From Deltaproteobacteria bacterium (GTDB lineage: Bacteria > Desulfobacterota > Binatia > Binatales > Binataceae): 64,000 nucleotides of DNA. The stretch is taken from the NCBI GenBank assembly GCA_021780225.1, contig JAJXZF010000026.1:94112-158111 (forward strand). Reading direction: 5' to 3'. Positions 16,440 through 24,644 of this stretch are shown in pieces. The notes beneath the pieces were generated by a model that saw only the letters and a list, made by a program, of their open reading frames with translations, was not told where the DNA came from and ran no database searches. Each line of letters begins with the position of its first letter. Position 1 is the first letter of the stretch. The position numbers were made by a program, and so were the translations under genes.

Positions 16440-16963
16440 TCCACTCTCGTCGATGAAGACGATGGTTCGCCCCTCGCGGAGCGCTTTTTTTTAATCTGGG
16501 GCCAGCGGTACTTCTTCCAGTTCCGGATCGCTTGCTCGTCGCGTTCCAGCGCCCGCCCGCTCGGCCGCTGGCAGCTCCAGTCGAGCTTGCGCAGGATGCG
16601 CCAGACGTGGGCCTCGTGGTATCGCACTCCGGTCCGGTACTCGATGAGGTCGCGCACCCGGCTCGCGCTCCACAGTCCGGCGGCAAATCCAAACGCCTCG
16701 GGGCCGCGCATGAGCGCCCGCTCGAGGTCGCGCAACTGAGCCGCGCTGAGCTTGGGTGGTCGCCCGGTGCGCCTGGCCTTGCGCAGTGCGCGCACCCCGG
16801 CTTGTTCCAGCTCGCGCGCCCAGCGGCTGACCGACTGCCGATGCACCCCAACTCGTCGCGCGACCTCGGACCGGCTGAGTCCTGCTCGAAGTAATCGCGC
16901 TGCCTCCATTCGCCGCTCTTCCAGAGCCGCGAAATCCCGCCGCACACCCGCTGGATCGCCCAT
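16436..16963 (-). CDS. IS630 transposase, DNA-binding part (OrfA frame)
   Basis: First frame of the transposase. It encodes helix-turn-helix segments (LLRAGLSRSEVARRVGVHRQ and SVSRWARELEQAGVRAL), the winged-helix 33-like block KLSAAQLRDLERALM, and VRYHEAHVWRILRKLDWSCQ. Without frameshifting it ends soon after WPQIKKK in a Ser-rich tail. I used the ATG at 16961-16963; a GTG at 16999 inside the terminal repeat is also in frame. The unshifted product could act as a DNA-binding regulator of the element, as proposed for other split IS630 transposases. Confidence 0.8.
   Translation of the reverse strand: MGDPAGVRRDFAALEERRMEAARLLRAGLSRSEVARRVGVHRQSVSRWARELEQAGVRALRKARRTGRPPKLSAAQLRDLERALMRGPEAFGFAAGLWSASRVRDLIEYRTGVRYHEAHVWRILRKLDWSCQRPSGRALERDEQAIRNWKKYRWPQIKKKRSARGEPSSSSTRVD
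16485..16492 (-). other. A8 slippery site for -1 frameshift in IS630 transposase
   Basis: Read on the minus strand as ATT AAA AAA AAG, eight A residues in the OrfA frame. A -1 slip continues as GCG CTC CGC into TIVFIDESGLS, restoring the complete DDE domain. Position and sequence match programmed frameshift sites known in IS630-type elements. Confidence 0.8.
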
Positions 16964-17005
16964 GCGCCATGCATTAGCAGAAACCAGAACGCTTGTCACT
17001 ATTTT

Positions 17006-17290
17006 ATGCGAGACTCAATAGTTAAAAAGGCCAAGGATCTCGCATTGAAGAAATGTGGGTATCTTCGATGCGAGATCTGTGAGTTCGATTTCAAAGTAAC
17101 ATATGGAAAACTTGGGGATCGTTTTATCGAGTGCCATCATACGATTCCGATCTCGAAACTCAAACCCAAGGAAACAACAAAGCTGAAAGATATAGCCCTG
17201 TTGTGCTCTAACTGCCATCGCATGGTTCACCGCAGAGACCCATTGCCGAAAAAGAAGGAGCTGAAGACGATTCTCGCGAAAACGCATTAA
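17006..17290 (+). pseudogene. HNH endonuclease C-terminal remnant
   Basis: The last ~90 residues of an HNH nuclease. Seen: CEICEFDFKVTYGKLGDRF, then FIECHHTIPISKL with the HH of the HNH core, LKDIALLCSNCHRMVHR with the zinc CxxC and final His. The open frame now begins at an ATG inside the right end of the IS630 element. Removing the IS in silico leaves a TGA 21 bp upstream of the joint and no start codon, so the N-terminal domain was lost separately or rearranged. Full members of this group have an extra N-terminal domain and are often modification-dependent nucleases of the McrA type. Confidence 0.8.
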
Positions 17291-17523
17291 GTCCATAGCG
17301 GTTCCGTCGAGAACTCCTCCTAAAGCGTCTGGGTCAGCTCGAATGAGCGATGCGCCGCGCATCGACGATGATTCCCACCCTTACGCTGGCGCTCTTGATG
17401 GCGAGCGAACTACTTGCCGGGTTGGCGCGGCGGGCGGAGATGTACTATCTGTCAGGCGAAGCGACGGAAAAGCGCCAGCCGCCGACGCGGCGCGCCGATT
17501 CCGCGAACGGGAGCGGTTTCAGG

Positions 17524-18411
17524 ATGGAGCATGCGCAAGCGGCTACCGCGGCGGTGGAGCCGACCAGCCGATACGCCACGATCAACGGGCTGAGGCTGCA
17601 TTATCTGGATTGGGGCGGCGATCCGTCGCGCCATACGATCGTTCTTGTGCATGGCGGGACGGCGCATGTGCATTGGTGGGACGCCGTCGCGCCGCTGCTG
17701 TTGCCATACGGGCGCGTCGTCGCCTTCGATTTTCGCGGCCACGGACGCAGCGAATGGCCGCGGCCGGCGGCATACGGACCACAGGCGCATATCTCCGACC
17801 TGCGCGAATTCATCGCGCTCCATCTGCGGACGCCGGTGGTGCTGGCCGGCCATTCGATGGGCGGCGAACTGTCGCTGCGCATCGTCGTGCGCCATCCGGA
17901 ACTGGTCGAGGGCTTCGTCTCGATCGATGCGCCCGCGGGCGGCCCGCCTCTGCTGACGCGCCTGAAATGGCGATGGAAACGGCGCCGGCAGGGCGGTCCG
18001 CGGCCGGATTTCGCCAGCGCCGCCGATTTGATCCGGCGCTTCAGGCTCTCGCCCCCCGGACATAATCTGACCGACGAGCAACTGGCCGAGCTGGCGCTCA
18101 AGGGCGCGGAGGAGCTGCCGAACGGGCGATGGGCGTTCCGGTTCGATCCGGAGGCGCGCGCCTGGCGGCATCGGCGGCGCGACTGGGGCCGGGTTTCGCT
18201 GCGCAAAATCTCCCGGCCGACCCTGATAATTCGCGGGCGGCACAGCGCGCTGATGACGCCGGCGGCGGCGCGCCGGATGCATCGGCGGACGCCCGGCGCG
18301 CGCTTCGTCGAAATCCACGACGCGCATCATCACGTGCCGCTCGACAATCCGCACGCGACGGCGGCGGCGATCGGGGAATTTATCGAAACGCTCGAAAGGA
18401 CGACGCGGTAG
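17524..18411 (+). CDS. Alpha/beta hydrolase
   Basis: A 295-residue alpha/beta-hydrolase fold enzyme. Seen: the oxyanion region VLVHGGTAHVHWWD, AFDFRGHGRSEWPRP, the nucleophile elbow GHSMGG, LIIRGRHSALMTP before the acid residue and DAHHHVPLDNP with the catalytic His. It is cytoplasmic; the substrate cannot be named. I started at the ATG 17524, with GGGAG 9 nt upstream, because the family homology begins soon after (YATINGLRLHYLDWGG); an in-frame start at 17350 would add 58 non-conserved residues. It is followed by a hairpin shared with the convergent gene. Confidence 0.85.
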   Translation: MEHAQAATAAVEPTSRYATINGLRLHYLDWGGDPSRHTIVLVHGGTAHVHWWDAVAPLLLPYGRVVAFDFRGHGRSEWPRPAAYGPQAHISDLREFIALHLRTPVVLAGHSMGGELSLRIVVRHPELVEGFVSIDAPAGGPPLLTRLKWRWKRRRQGGPRPDFASAADLIRRFRLSPPGHNLTDEQLAELALKGAEELPNGRWAFRFDPEARAWRHRRRDWGRVSLRKISRPTLIIRGRHSALMTPAAARRMHRRTPGARFVEIHDAHHHVPLDNPHATAAAIGEFIETLERTTR

Positions 18412-18416
18412 CGGCG

Positions 18417-18444
18417 CGGCGCTTGCGCTTTATTGCAAGCGCCG
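18417..18444. terminator. Bidirectional hairpin between convergent genes
   Basis: A perfect 10-bp stem (18417-18426 with 18435-18444, CGGCGCTTGC) and 8-nt loop GCTTTATT lie between the stop codons of the plus-strand hydrolase and the minus-strand gene at 18471. No U-tract is present, so termination strength is uncertain. Confidence 0.5.
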
Positions 18445-18470
18445 TGACGCGCACGGAACGGGAGGCGCGT

Positions 18471-18815
18471 TCAAACGCGCATCAGCCATTCGCTCAGATC
18501 GACCGTAAGCGCTTCGCCGTCGCTGAGCATCAAGGACTTGGGCGAGCGCCGCAGTTGCACCTTGTTGGGATCGAGATCGCGCGGCAGCAGGTAAATCAGG
18601 TCGCCGGCGAAAAGCGAGACCACGCGAACGCGCTCCTCGCCGTGGCGCTCCGAGCCCGAGATTTCATAGGGACTCAGATGGAACGGGTAGCCGCGCACGC
18701 GGACGGCGACGTCGTCGTATTCCTCAATCACGCCGACGAAGAAGCGGGTGTTGTCGTCTTTGAAGAGCTTGCGATCCACGATGAGCACGCGATCGCCGTC
18801 TTTTAGCGCCGGCAT
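18471..18815 (-). CDS. Conserved hypothetical protein
   Basis: A 114-residue cytoplasmic protein with no family I can name. It starts MPALKDGDRVLIVDRKLFKD and then has alternating strands (FFVGVIEEYDDVAVRVRGY, VRVVSLFAGDLIYLLP), which suggests a small beta-barrel like a KOW, Sm or PRC-type fold. The ATG at 18813-18815 has GGGAGG 7 nt upstream, a strong ribosome-binding site, while the in-frame extension to 18878 is not needed. Codon use matches the neighbours, so I regard it as real. Confidence 0.65.
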   Translation of the reverse strand: MPALKDGDRVLIVDRKLFKDDNTRFFVGVIEEYDDVAVRVRGYPFHLSPYEISGSERHGEERVRVVSLFAGDLIYLLPRDLDPNKVQLRRSPKSLMLSDGEALTVDLSEWLMRV

Positions 18816-18901
18816 TAACAACCCTCCCCGGTTCGATACGCGACGCGAGGCCGCAATCGAATTGTACGCATCCGGCAAGGTTAATGCGACGCGCCGCGAA
18901 G

Positions 18902-20008
18902 TCAGGCCGATTTCGCCGGCGCCGGGCGCGACTCGGGCGCCGCCGCGGCCGGCCGCGCCGGGAAATAGCGCCGCCGGAGCCAGCCGGAGACGTCCACCAG
19001 CGCGATCATCACCGGAACCTCGATAAGCGGCCCGATTACGGCGGCGAAAGCCTCGCCGCTGCCAATCCCGAACGCCCCGACGGCGACCGCGATCGCCAGC
19101 TCGAAGTTGTTCGAGGCCGCGGTGAACGACAAGGTGCAGCAGCGCGGATAGTCCGCGCCCGCCTGCGCGCCCATCGCGAACGACATCGCGAACATGATCC
19201 CGAAATAGAGCGTGAGCGGAATGGCGACGCGAACTACGTCGAGCGGCAGTTCAACGATCGCGCGCCCGTTGATCGAGAACATCACGACGATCGTGAACAG
19301 CAACGCGTAAAGCGTAAGCGGCGCGATGCGCGGAATGAATTCCGCGTAATACCAGTCGCGGCCGCGGAGCCGGGTAAGCGCGAGCCAGGTCGCCAGTCCG
19401 GCGGCGAACGGCACGCCCAGATAAAGTCCGACGCTCGCGGCGATCTCGCCGATCGTCACATGCACCGCGGCGCCGGCGATTCCGAGCCATCCCGGCACGA
19501 CCTTGATAAAGAACCATGCGTAGAGCGAATAGAAGAGCACCTGGAAAATCGAGTTGAAGGCGACCAGGCCGGCGCAATAGTCGGGATCGCCCGCGGCGAG
19601 ATCGTTCCACACGATCACCATCGCGATACATCGGGCTAGCCCGATCAGGATGAGTCCGACCATGTACTGCGGATGGCCGCGCAGAAACATCACGGCCAGG
19701 CCGAACATCAGAATCGGGCCGATAATCCAATTCTGGACGAGCGAAAGCGCAAGGATTTTCCAGTCGCGGAAAACGTCGAACAGTTCGTCGTAACGGACGC
19801 GCGCCAGTGGCGGATACATCATCACGATCAGTCCGGCCGCGATCGGAATCGAGGTCGTGCCGACGCTGAGCGAGTCGAACAGCCGATGCATCCCCGGAAA
19901 GGCGTAGCCGAGACCGACGCCGGCGGCGATCGCGAGAAAAATCCAGAGCGTGAGCAGCCGATCCCGGACCGACAACTTGCGGATTACGTCCGCGGCTTCA
20001 TTTTTCAT
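18902..20008 (-). CDS. acr3: Arsenite efflux permease, ACR3 family
   Basis: A 368-residue membrane carrier of the ACR3 family, expected to export arsenite from the cytoplasm with about ten membrane helices. Seen: [20 protein letters not shown], the region [20 protein letters not shown] with the conserved Cys, [39 protein letters not shown] and [20 protein letters not shown], all hallmark ACR3 blocks. It is last in an arsR-arsC-acr3 operon, 57 bp after arsC, and should be controlled by ArsR. The C terminus has an Ala/Pro-rich tail. Confidence 0.95.
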   Translation of the reverse strand: MKNEAADVIRKLSVRDRLLTLWIFLAIAAGVGLGYAFPGMHRLFDSLSVGTTSIPIAAGLIVMMYPPLARVRYDELFDVFRDWKILALSLVQNWIIGPILMFGLAVMFLRGHPQYMVGLILIGLARCIAMVIVWNDLAAGDPDYCAGLVAFNSIFQVLFYSLYAWFFIKVVPGWLGIAGAAVHVTIGEIAASVGLYLGVPFAAGLATWLALTRLRGRDWYYAEFIPRIAPLTLYALLFTIVVMFSINGRAIVELPLDVVRVAIPLTLYFGIMFAMSFAMGAQAGADYPRCCTLSFTAASNNFELAIAVAVGAFGIGSGEAFAAVIGPLIEVPVMIALVDVSGWLRRRYFPARPAAAAPESRPAPAKSA

Positions 20009-20065
20009 CGGAAGACTCCAGTCAACCGCGACGCTGATGACGCGCCGACGTCGCCGGCCGCGCCC

Positions 20066-20581
20066 TCATTGCTTTTCTTCGGGCGTGCGATGGGCGCCGA
20101 TCTCGCGCAGCCGCCGTTCGAGCGCCATGCGGTCGAGCGATTCGATCGGCAGATTGACGAAAATCTTGATGCGGTTTTCCAGTTCGGTGTAAATGCGCAA
20201 GAAAAAGCGGCGGCGATGCTCGTCGTCGCCGGCGAACGCCGCCGGGTCGCTGACTCCCCAATGCGCGGTCATCGGCCGCCCCGGCCATACCGGACACATC
20301 TCGCCGGCGGCGCGATCGCACACAGTGAAGACGAAATCGAGCGGCGGAGCGCCCGGCGCGGCGAATTCGTCCCAGCTTTTGCTGCGCAAGCCGGAGGTAT
20401 CGTAATTGAGCTCGGCGAGCACCCGCAGCGTCATCGGATTGACCGCGCCCGCCGGATGGCTGCCGGCGCTGAAGGCGCGAAACCTGCCCCCGCCCCATCG
20501 GTTGAGCGCGCACTCGGCCATCACGCTACGGGCGGAGTTGCCGGTGCAGAGGAAAAGCGCGTTGAAAATGCGGTCGCTCAT
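20066..20581 (-). CDS. arsC: Arsenate reductase, low-molecular-weight phosphatase type
   Basis: A 171-residue arsenate reductase turning arsenate to arsenite for export. Seen: the CX5R loop FLCTGNSARSVMAE near the N terminus and the distal pair in VCDRAAGEMCPVWPG, giving the three cysteines used in thiol-coupled reduction, then TAHWGVSDPAA. It is about 30 residues longer than minimal members at the C terminus. The ATG (20579-20581) overlaps the arsR stop in an ATGA, which indicates translational coupling. It lies between arsR and acr3. Confidence 0.93.
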   Translation of the reverse strand: MSDRIFNALFLCTGNSARSVMAECALNRWGGGRFRAFSAGSHPAGAVNPMTLRVLAELNYDTSGLRSKSWDEFAAPGAPPLDFVFTVCDRAAGEMCPVWPGRPMTAHWGVSDPAAFAGDDEHRRRFFLRIYTELENRIKIFVNLPIESLDRMALERRLREIGAHRTPEEKQ

Positions 20582-20937
20582 CGGGATTTCGTCGCGCGCC
20601 GGCGCGGCGCTTCCGCGGCCGGAGCGCATCCCGCCGGAGCGCATAGCCCGGCTCTGCCGCCGCAGCAATTGTGCGTAAGATAATCGACCAGCTCCGCCAT
20701 CGCGGCGAAGTTGGCGCGGTAGATTATCGATCGGCTCTGGCGGCGCGACGCGACGAGTCCGGCGAAACGAAGCTGGCTCAGATGGAACGAAAGCGTCGGC
20801 GACGGCAGGCCGAGACGCCGGCCGATTTCGCCGGCCGCGATTCCTTCCGGACCAGCCTCGACCAGCAGGCGGAAGATATCGAGCCGCGTATCCTGCGCGA
20901 GCGCGGCCAGTCCGGCGATTACGGCCGATTTCTTCAT
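20578..20937 (-). CDS. arsR: ArsR-family arsenic-responsive repressor
   Basis: A 119-residue winged-helix repressor of the downstream arsC-acr3 genes. Seen: LAQDTRLDIFRLLVEAGPEG, the recognition helix PSPTLSFHLSQLRFAGLV, wing SRRQSRSIIYRA, and a Cys-rich C-terminal end (NCCGGRAGLC, then CAPAGC) likely to bind As(III). The ELCVCDL-type metal motif in helix 3 of E. coli ArsR is absent, so sensing should rely on the tail cysteines. I used the ATG at 20935-20937; an in-frame ATG at 20973 lies upstream of the predicted -10 box and would not be transcribed. The stop overlaps arsC. Confidence 0.9.
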   Translation of the reverse strand: MKKSAVIAGLAALAQDTRLDIFRLLVEAGPEGIAAGEIGRRLGLPSPTLSFHLSQLRFAGLVASRRQSRSIIYRANFAAMAELVDYLTHNCCGGRAGLCAPAGCAPAAEAPRRRATKSR

Positions 20938-20946
20938 ATTTCGATA

Positions 20947-20975
20947 ATTATAAAACTTTTGTGCGGGGCGCAACC
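20947..20975 (-). promoter_or_regulatory. Putative arsR promoter, near-leaderless
   Basis: On the minus strand a perfect TATAAT (20952-20947) lies only 9 nt before the arsR ATG, with a weak -35-like GGTTGC 17 nt upstream. The box sits in an AT-rich palindromic patch (ATAATTAT) that could also be the ArsR operator. Transcription would begin about 3 nt from the ATG. Confidence 0.4.
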
Positions 20976-21029
20976 ACGGAGGGCGGATTTTCGACGGACT
21001 CCGCCGTCCGCGGCTGACTGAAAAACGTC

Positions 21030-22193
21030 TCAGAGCGAGGCGTAAAGCGCGTCGAGCAGCGCGCGCGGACGCGGATCGACGATGATGTACGGACCCATCT
21101 TGTTCATCACGTAGCCGAAGCCGATTTTCGCGTCGGGATCGGCGAAGCCGAGCGAACCGCCGGCGCCGGGATGGCCAAACGCGCGCGGGTTCGGGCCGAA
21201 CGGATCGTCGGGCTTGGTCAGCATGAAGCCGGTGCTGAAACGGGTCGCGATCAGCAGCACTTCATCCTGGCCGAACGATTCCTCGGTGCAGGCGCTCTGA
21301 ATCACGGCGGGCGAAAGCACGCGGACGCCGTCCACTTCGCCGCCGCGCGCCAGCGCGCCATACAGGCGGGCCAGTGCGCGGGCGTTGGTATGGCCGTTGG
21401 CGGCGGGAATTTCCGCGCCGCGCCAGGCGCGGCCGTTCACGGCGCCAAGCTTCATCGGCGTGGCGGGATTGTTGAAAGCTTTGGCCGTTACGGAGTCGGG
21501 ATGCTCCTGCGAATACTTGAAAAGATTGACGGCGCCCGGCGGAGGCGGCGGCGACGCGAGCATCGTGGCGCAGCGCGCGTCTTCGCTCGCGGCGAGTCCG
21601 ATATGGCAATCGATGCCGAGCGGGCCGGCGATTTCGTCGCGGAAATAGGCGCCGACGCTTTTGCCCGCGATGCGGCGAATCACTTCGCCGACCAGCCATC
21701 CGATCGTAATCGCGTGATAACCGTGGCGCGTGCCCGGAGTCCACCACGGCTCATCGGCGGCGAGCGCCACGGCCATCCGGTTCCAGTCGTAAATCGCGTC
21801 GTCGGGAAGCGGCGCGTGGATCGCGGGCAGGCCGGCGCGATGGTTGGTCAACTGGCGGACGGTGATCCGCTCCTTGCCGGCCTGGCCGAATTCGGGCCAG
21901 TACTTCACGACCGGCGCGTCGAGGTCGAGTTTGCCCTGATCGACCAGCCGATGCGCGCACATTGCGAGCATCCCCTTGGTCGTGGAAAAGACGTTGACGA
22001 TCGTGTCGCGGGTCCACGGGCGCGTGCGCTCTTTGTCGGTGTGGCCGGCCCAGATATCGATCATGCCGCGGCCGTCGATCGTCACGGCGAGCGCGGCGCC
22101 GTATTCGTTGCGGGCCGCGAAATTTTCGGCGAAGACGTCCTTGACGCGGGCGAAGCGCGGGTCGCAATGGCCCTCGATCGCGAGACTGCTCAT
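21030..22193 (-). CDS. Serine beta-lactamase-like hydrolase / family VIII esterase
   Basis: A 387-residue serine hydrolase of the class C beta-lactamase-like (EstB/family VIII esterase) group. Seen: the SxxK pair STTK at residues 70-73, the Tyr motif region RHGYHAITIGWLVGEV, and HPGAGGS near the C terminus in place of the KTG box. There is no signal peptide, so it is probably a cytoplasmic esterase. The ATG at 22191-22193 has GGGAG 7 nt upstream. It lies between arsS (74 bp upstream) and arsR (92 bp downstream) on the same strand; a link to arsenic metabolism is possible but unsupported. Confidence 0.88.
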   Translation of the reverse strand: MSSLAIEGHCDPRFARVKDVFAENFAARNEYGAALAVTIDGRGMIDIWAGHTDKERTRPWTRDTIVNVFSTTKGMLAMCAHRLVDQGKLDLDAPVVKYWPEFGQAGKERITVRQLTNHRAGLPAIHAPLPDDAIYDWNRMAVALAADEPWWTPGTRHGYHAITIGWLVGEVIRRIAGKSVGAYFRDEIAGPLGIDCHIGLAASEDARCATMLASPPPPPGAVNLFKYSQEHPDSVTAKAFNNPATPMKLGAVNGRAWRGAEIPAANGHTNARALARLYGALARGGEVDGVRVLSPAVIQSACTEESFGQDEVLLIATRFSTGFMLTKPDDPFGPNPRAFGHPGAGGSLGFADPDAKIGFGYVMNKMGPYIIVDPRPRALLDALYASL

Positions 22194-22267
22194 GGCTGAA
22201 CTCCCGGAGCGGATTTGGATGGGGTCATAGCACGCGGCGGCGCTGCGCCGCCATCGCGCAAGGTCTA

Positions 22268-23287
22268 TCAGGCGAGCGCGCCGCCGCAGCTCGATCCGGC
22301 TCCGGCGGTGCAGCCGAAACAATGCGGCCCGGTGGCGATCGGGGCGCCGGCAAGCGCCGAGAAATCTTCGATATCGAAAATGGTCAAAGCGCACCCGCCA
22401 GCGGCTCCGAGCGGCAGCGCGAGCATCTGATTGAAATCGCAATCGTAAAGCCCGCCGTCATATCCGACGCTCACCAGCGTGCGGCACATCAGCGCCGCGA
22501 CCGTCATCGGATTGAAATGATTCACCAGCAGGCCCATGTATTCGGCGGCGCGGCCGAGCCGTTCAAGATCGCGCGCGAAACGGCGAATCGGCATGTTGGC
22601 GAGCGTCAGCAGCCGATCAAAAACCACTCCAAAGCCGCCGCCCAACTCGTCGCGGTAGCGGCGTTCGAGTTCGTCCTGCGCGGGCGGCAGAAAGGGGCCG
22701 ACCGGATTGTAAACGAGATCGAGCGGGAAACGGCCCGCGCCAAAGCCGAGCCGGTTGAGGACGCGGAGCGCCGCGATGCTCGCGTCGAAAACGCCGGCTC
22801 CCCGCTGCCGCTCGACGTTCGCGGAGCTGTAGCAGGGCAGCGAGCAGATTAGATGAACGCGGGCGTCGCGATAGAACTCCGGCAGCCATTCCATCTCCGG
22901 CGCGAACAGCACCGTCAGATTGCAGCGGACAATAACCTCGCGGTCGGCGGCGCGCGCGCCTTCGACGAGGCGGCGGAAGTTCGGATTAAGCTCGGGGGCG
23001 CCGCCGGTGAAATCGATCGTGCGGAGCGCGGGATTGGCGCCGATCAGTTCGATCACGCGCGCCGCGATCGACGCCGCCATGATTTCCTTGCGGCCCGGGC
23101 CCGCATCGACGTGGCAATGATGGCACGCCTGGTTGCAAAGGCGTCCGACGTTGACCTGCAGCGTCGTCGGCGCCGATCGGCGCAGGCGCGGCAAACCATG
23201 GCCTGCGAGGGTTGCGGCGAAATCGGCGCGTCGGTCCGGCGCTTCGGAAGCCGGCAAGGGATTCGCGATGTCGCCGCCGGCCGCCAT
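22268..23287 (-). CDS. arsS: Arsenosugar biosynthesis radical SAM protein ArsS
   Basis: A 339-residue radical SAM enzyme of the ArsS family. In cyanobacteria ArsS is linked to joining methylated arsenic to an adenosyl moiety for arsenosugars. Seen: TLQVNVGRLCNQACHHCHVD with the CxxxCxxC cluster at Cys51, Cys55 and Cys58, DFTGGAPELNPNFRRLVEGA, SLPCYSSANVERQRGAGVF, LDLVYNPVGPFLPPAQ, NMPIRRF and a DUF3641-type C-terminal region with YDCDFNQML, ending in a Cys-rich CFGCTAG. It starts 9 bp after the acyl-CoA dehydrogenase stop, so both may be co-transcribed. No arsM is found in this window. Confidence 0.95.
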   Translation of the reverse strand: MAAGGDIANPLPASEAPDRRADFAATLAGHGLPRLRRSAPTTLQVNVGRLCNQACHHCHVDAGPGRKEIMAASIAARVIELIGANPALRTIDFTGGAPELNPNFRRLVEGARAADREVIVRCNLTVLFAPEMEWLPEFYRDARVHLICSLPCYSSANVERQRGAGVFDASIAALRVLNRLGFGAGRFPLDLVYNPVGPFLPPAQDELERRYRDELGGGFGVVFDRLLTLANMPIRRFARDLERLGRAAEYMGLLVNHFNPMTVAALMCRTLVSVGYDGGLYDCDFNQMLALPLGAAGGCALTIFDIEDFSALAGAPIATGPHCFGCTAGAGSSCGGALA

Positions 23288-23296
23288 CGGCGCCGC

Positions 23297-24490
23297 TCAA
23301 TAACCCTTCGGCAAGCCGAGCAGGCGCTCGGCGATGATGCTGCGCTGAACCTCGGACGTGCCCTCTTCGATCGTATTGCCGCGCGAGCGAAGCAATCCGT
23401 ATTGCCAGCGGCCGTCGTCGATCGCGTGCGGCGAGCCTTCGTCGAGCGCGGCGCGCGGCCCGGCGAGCGTCAAGGCGAATTCGTTCATCCGCTGGTTGAG
23501 TTCGCTCCACAGGAGTTTAGAGATCGAACCTTCGGGACCGGGCGTGCCACCGCGGACGAGGCGCGAGAAATTGCGATAGGCGAGGTATTTCATCGATTCG
23601 ACATCGACGTAGAACTGCGCGAGCGTCTGGCGCGCGACCGCCGGCGGGACCGGACAGCCGCCGGACGCGATCGCGCGGCGCGCCAGTTCCACGAGGTCAT
23701 CGAAGACGTTCCGAAACCGCATCACGGTGGCGAGCGAAAGCGTCGCCCGCTCGTTCATCAGGGTGGTCAGCGCGACGCCCCATCCGCCGTTCAACGAGCC
23801 GAGCAGGTTTTCGCGCGGCACGCGCACGTCGTCGAAGAACATCTGGTTGAACTCGGCCTCGCCGGTCATCTGGCGCAGCGGCGCGACCTTGACGCCCGGG
23901 CTGTGCATGTCGACGAGGATGTAGGAAATGCCACGATGCTTCGGCGCGTCGGCGTCGGTGCGGACCAGCAGCATGCACCAGTCGGCGATATGGCCGAGCG
24001 AGGTCCAGACCTTCTGGCCGTTAATGATGAAATGATCGCCGTCGATCACGGCGCGCGTCGCGAGCGCGGCCAGGTCGGAACCGGAGCCGGGTTCGGAAAA
24101 TCCCTGGCACCAGATTTCTTCGCACGAAAGAATCTTGGGAATGAAACGTTTTTTCTGCGCTTCCGCGCCGTGTTCGAGGATGGTCGGCGCGCCCATCGAA
24201 AGGCCCAGCTCATTGAGCGGCGCGGGCGCGCGGACCCGCGCCATCTCCTCGTTGAAGATGGCGCTTTCGATCAGCGTCAGCCCCTGTCCGCCGTACTCCC
24301 GCGGCCAGTTGATGCCGAGAAAGCCGGCTTCGTATAGGCGGCGCTGCCAGTCCGTGAGAATCCTGACGGTCCGCTCGTCGATCGCGAGCGCGAAGCCGCG
24401 GTCCTTCAGGTCGCGCGGAACATTGGCTTCGAGCCAGCGCCGCGCCTTGGCGCGAAATTCCGCTTCTTTTGGCGAATCGCTCAGGTCCAT
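23297..24490 (-). CDS. Acyl-CoA dehydrogenase
   Basis: A 397-residue acyl-CoA dehydrogenase, closest in layout to FadE/ChsE-type enzymes for large acyl-CoA substrates. Seen: INWPREYGGQGLTLIESAIF, CQGFSEPGSGSDLAALATRA, NGQKVWTSLGHIADWCMLL, PRENLLGSLNGGWGVALTTL and the end RSRGNTIEEGTSEVQRSIIA with the last FAD-binding turn. The catalytic base could not be fixed by eye. The ATG at 24488-24490 is at the normal family start. It directly precedes arsS, an unusual neighbour. Confidence 0.9.
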   Translation of the reverse strand: MDLSDSPKEAEFRAKARRWLEANVPRDLKDRGFALAIDERTVRILTDWQRRLYEAGFLGINWPREYGGQGLTLIESAIFNEEMARVRAPAPLNELGLSMGAPTILEHGAEAQKKRFIPKILSCEEIWCQGFSEPGSGSDLAALATRAVIDGDHFIINGQKVWTSLGHIADWCMLLVRTDADAPKHRGISYILVDMHSPGVKVAPLRQMTGEAEFNQMFFDDVRVPRENLLGSLNGGWGVALTTLMNERATLSLATVMRFRNVFDDLVELARRAIASGGCPVPPAVARQTLAQFYVDVESMKYLAYRNFSRLVRGGTPGPEGSISKLLWSELNQRMNEFALTLAGPRAALDEGSPHAIDDGRWQYGLLRSRGNTIEEGTSEVQRSIIAERLLGLPKGY

Positions 24491-24644
24491 CCGGCCTCCG
24501 TCGCTCCGTCAGATCGTCCAAGGACATTTCTACCGCATATCGGAGGAACGTTGTAGACGCCGCTTGCGGCGCGGAGAAGCGAATCGCGCTAGACTCCGGG
24601 CATCGTTCAATCGCGCCGATATCGGCGCATGAAAGGAATTGAAA

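Larger units (their letters stand above)
15937..17018 (-). mobile_element. IS630-family insertion sequence, complete (1,082 bp)
   Basis: Terminal inverted repeats start TTGAGTC on both sides (15937 onward and complement of 17018 backward), with 21 of 25 positions matching. The flanking TA at 15935-15936 and 17019-17020 is the expected two-base target duplication of IS630/Tc1-type elements. It carries two overlapping minus-strand frames joined by an A8 slippery run. The element looks intact and potentially mobile. It separates rluB from an HNH nuclease remnant. Confidence 0.92.

Noticed and set aside
15937..17018. IS630 element as the direct parent of the 208-bp repeats
   Set aside because: Its ends begin TTGAGTC, while the repeats begin CTAGTGTGGCGTC; no similarity beyond a TA target.
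15862..17300. HNH gene simply interrupted by the IS630 element and restorable by excision
   Set aside because: Joining the sequence across the TA duplication gives a TGA 21 bp upstream and no start codon in frame, so the upstream part is not present left of the IS.
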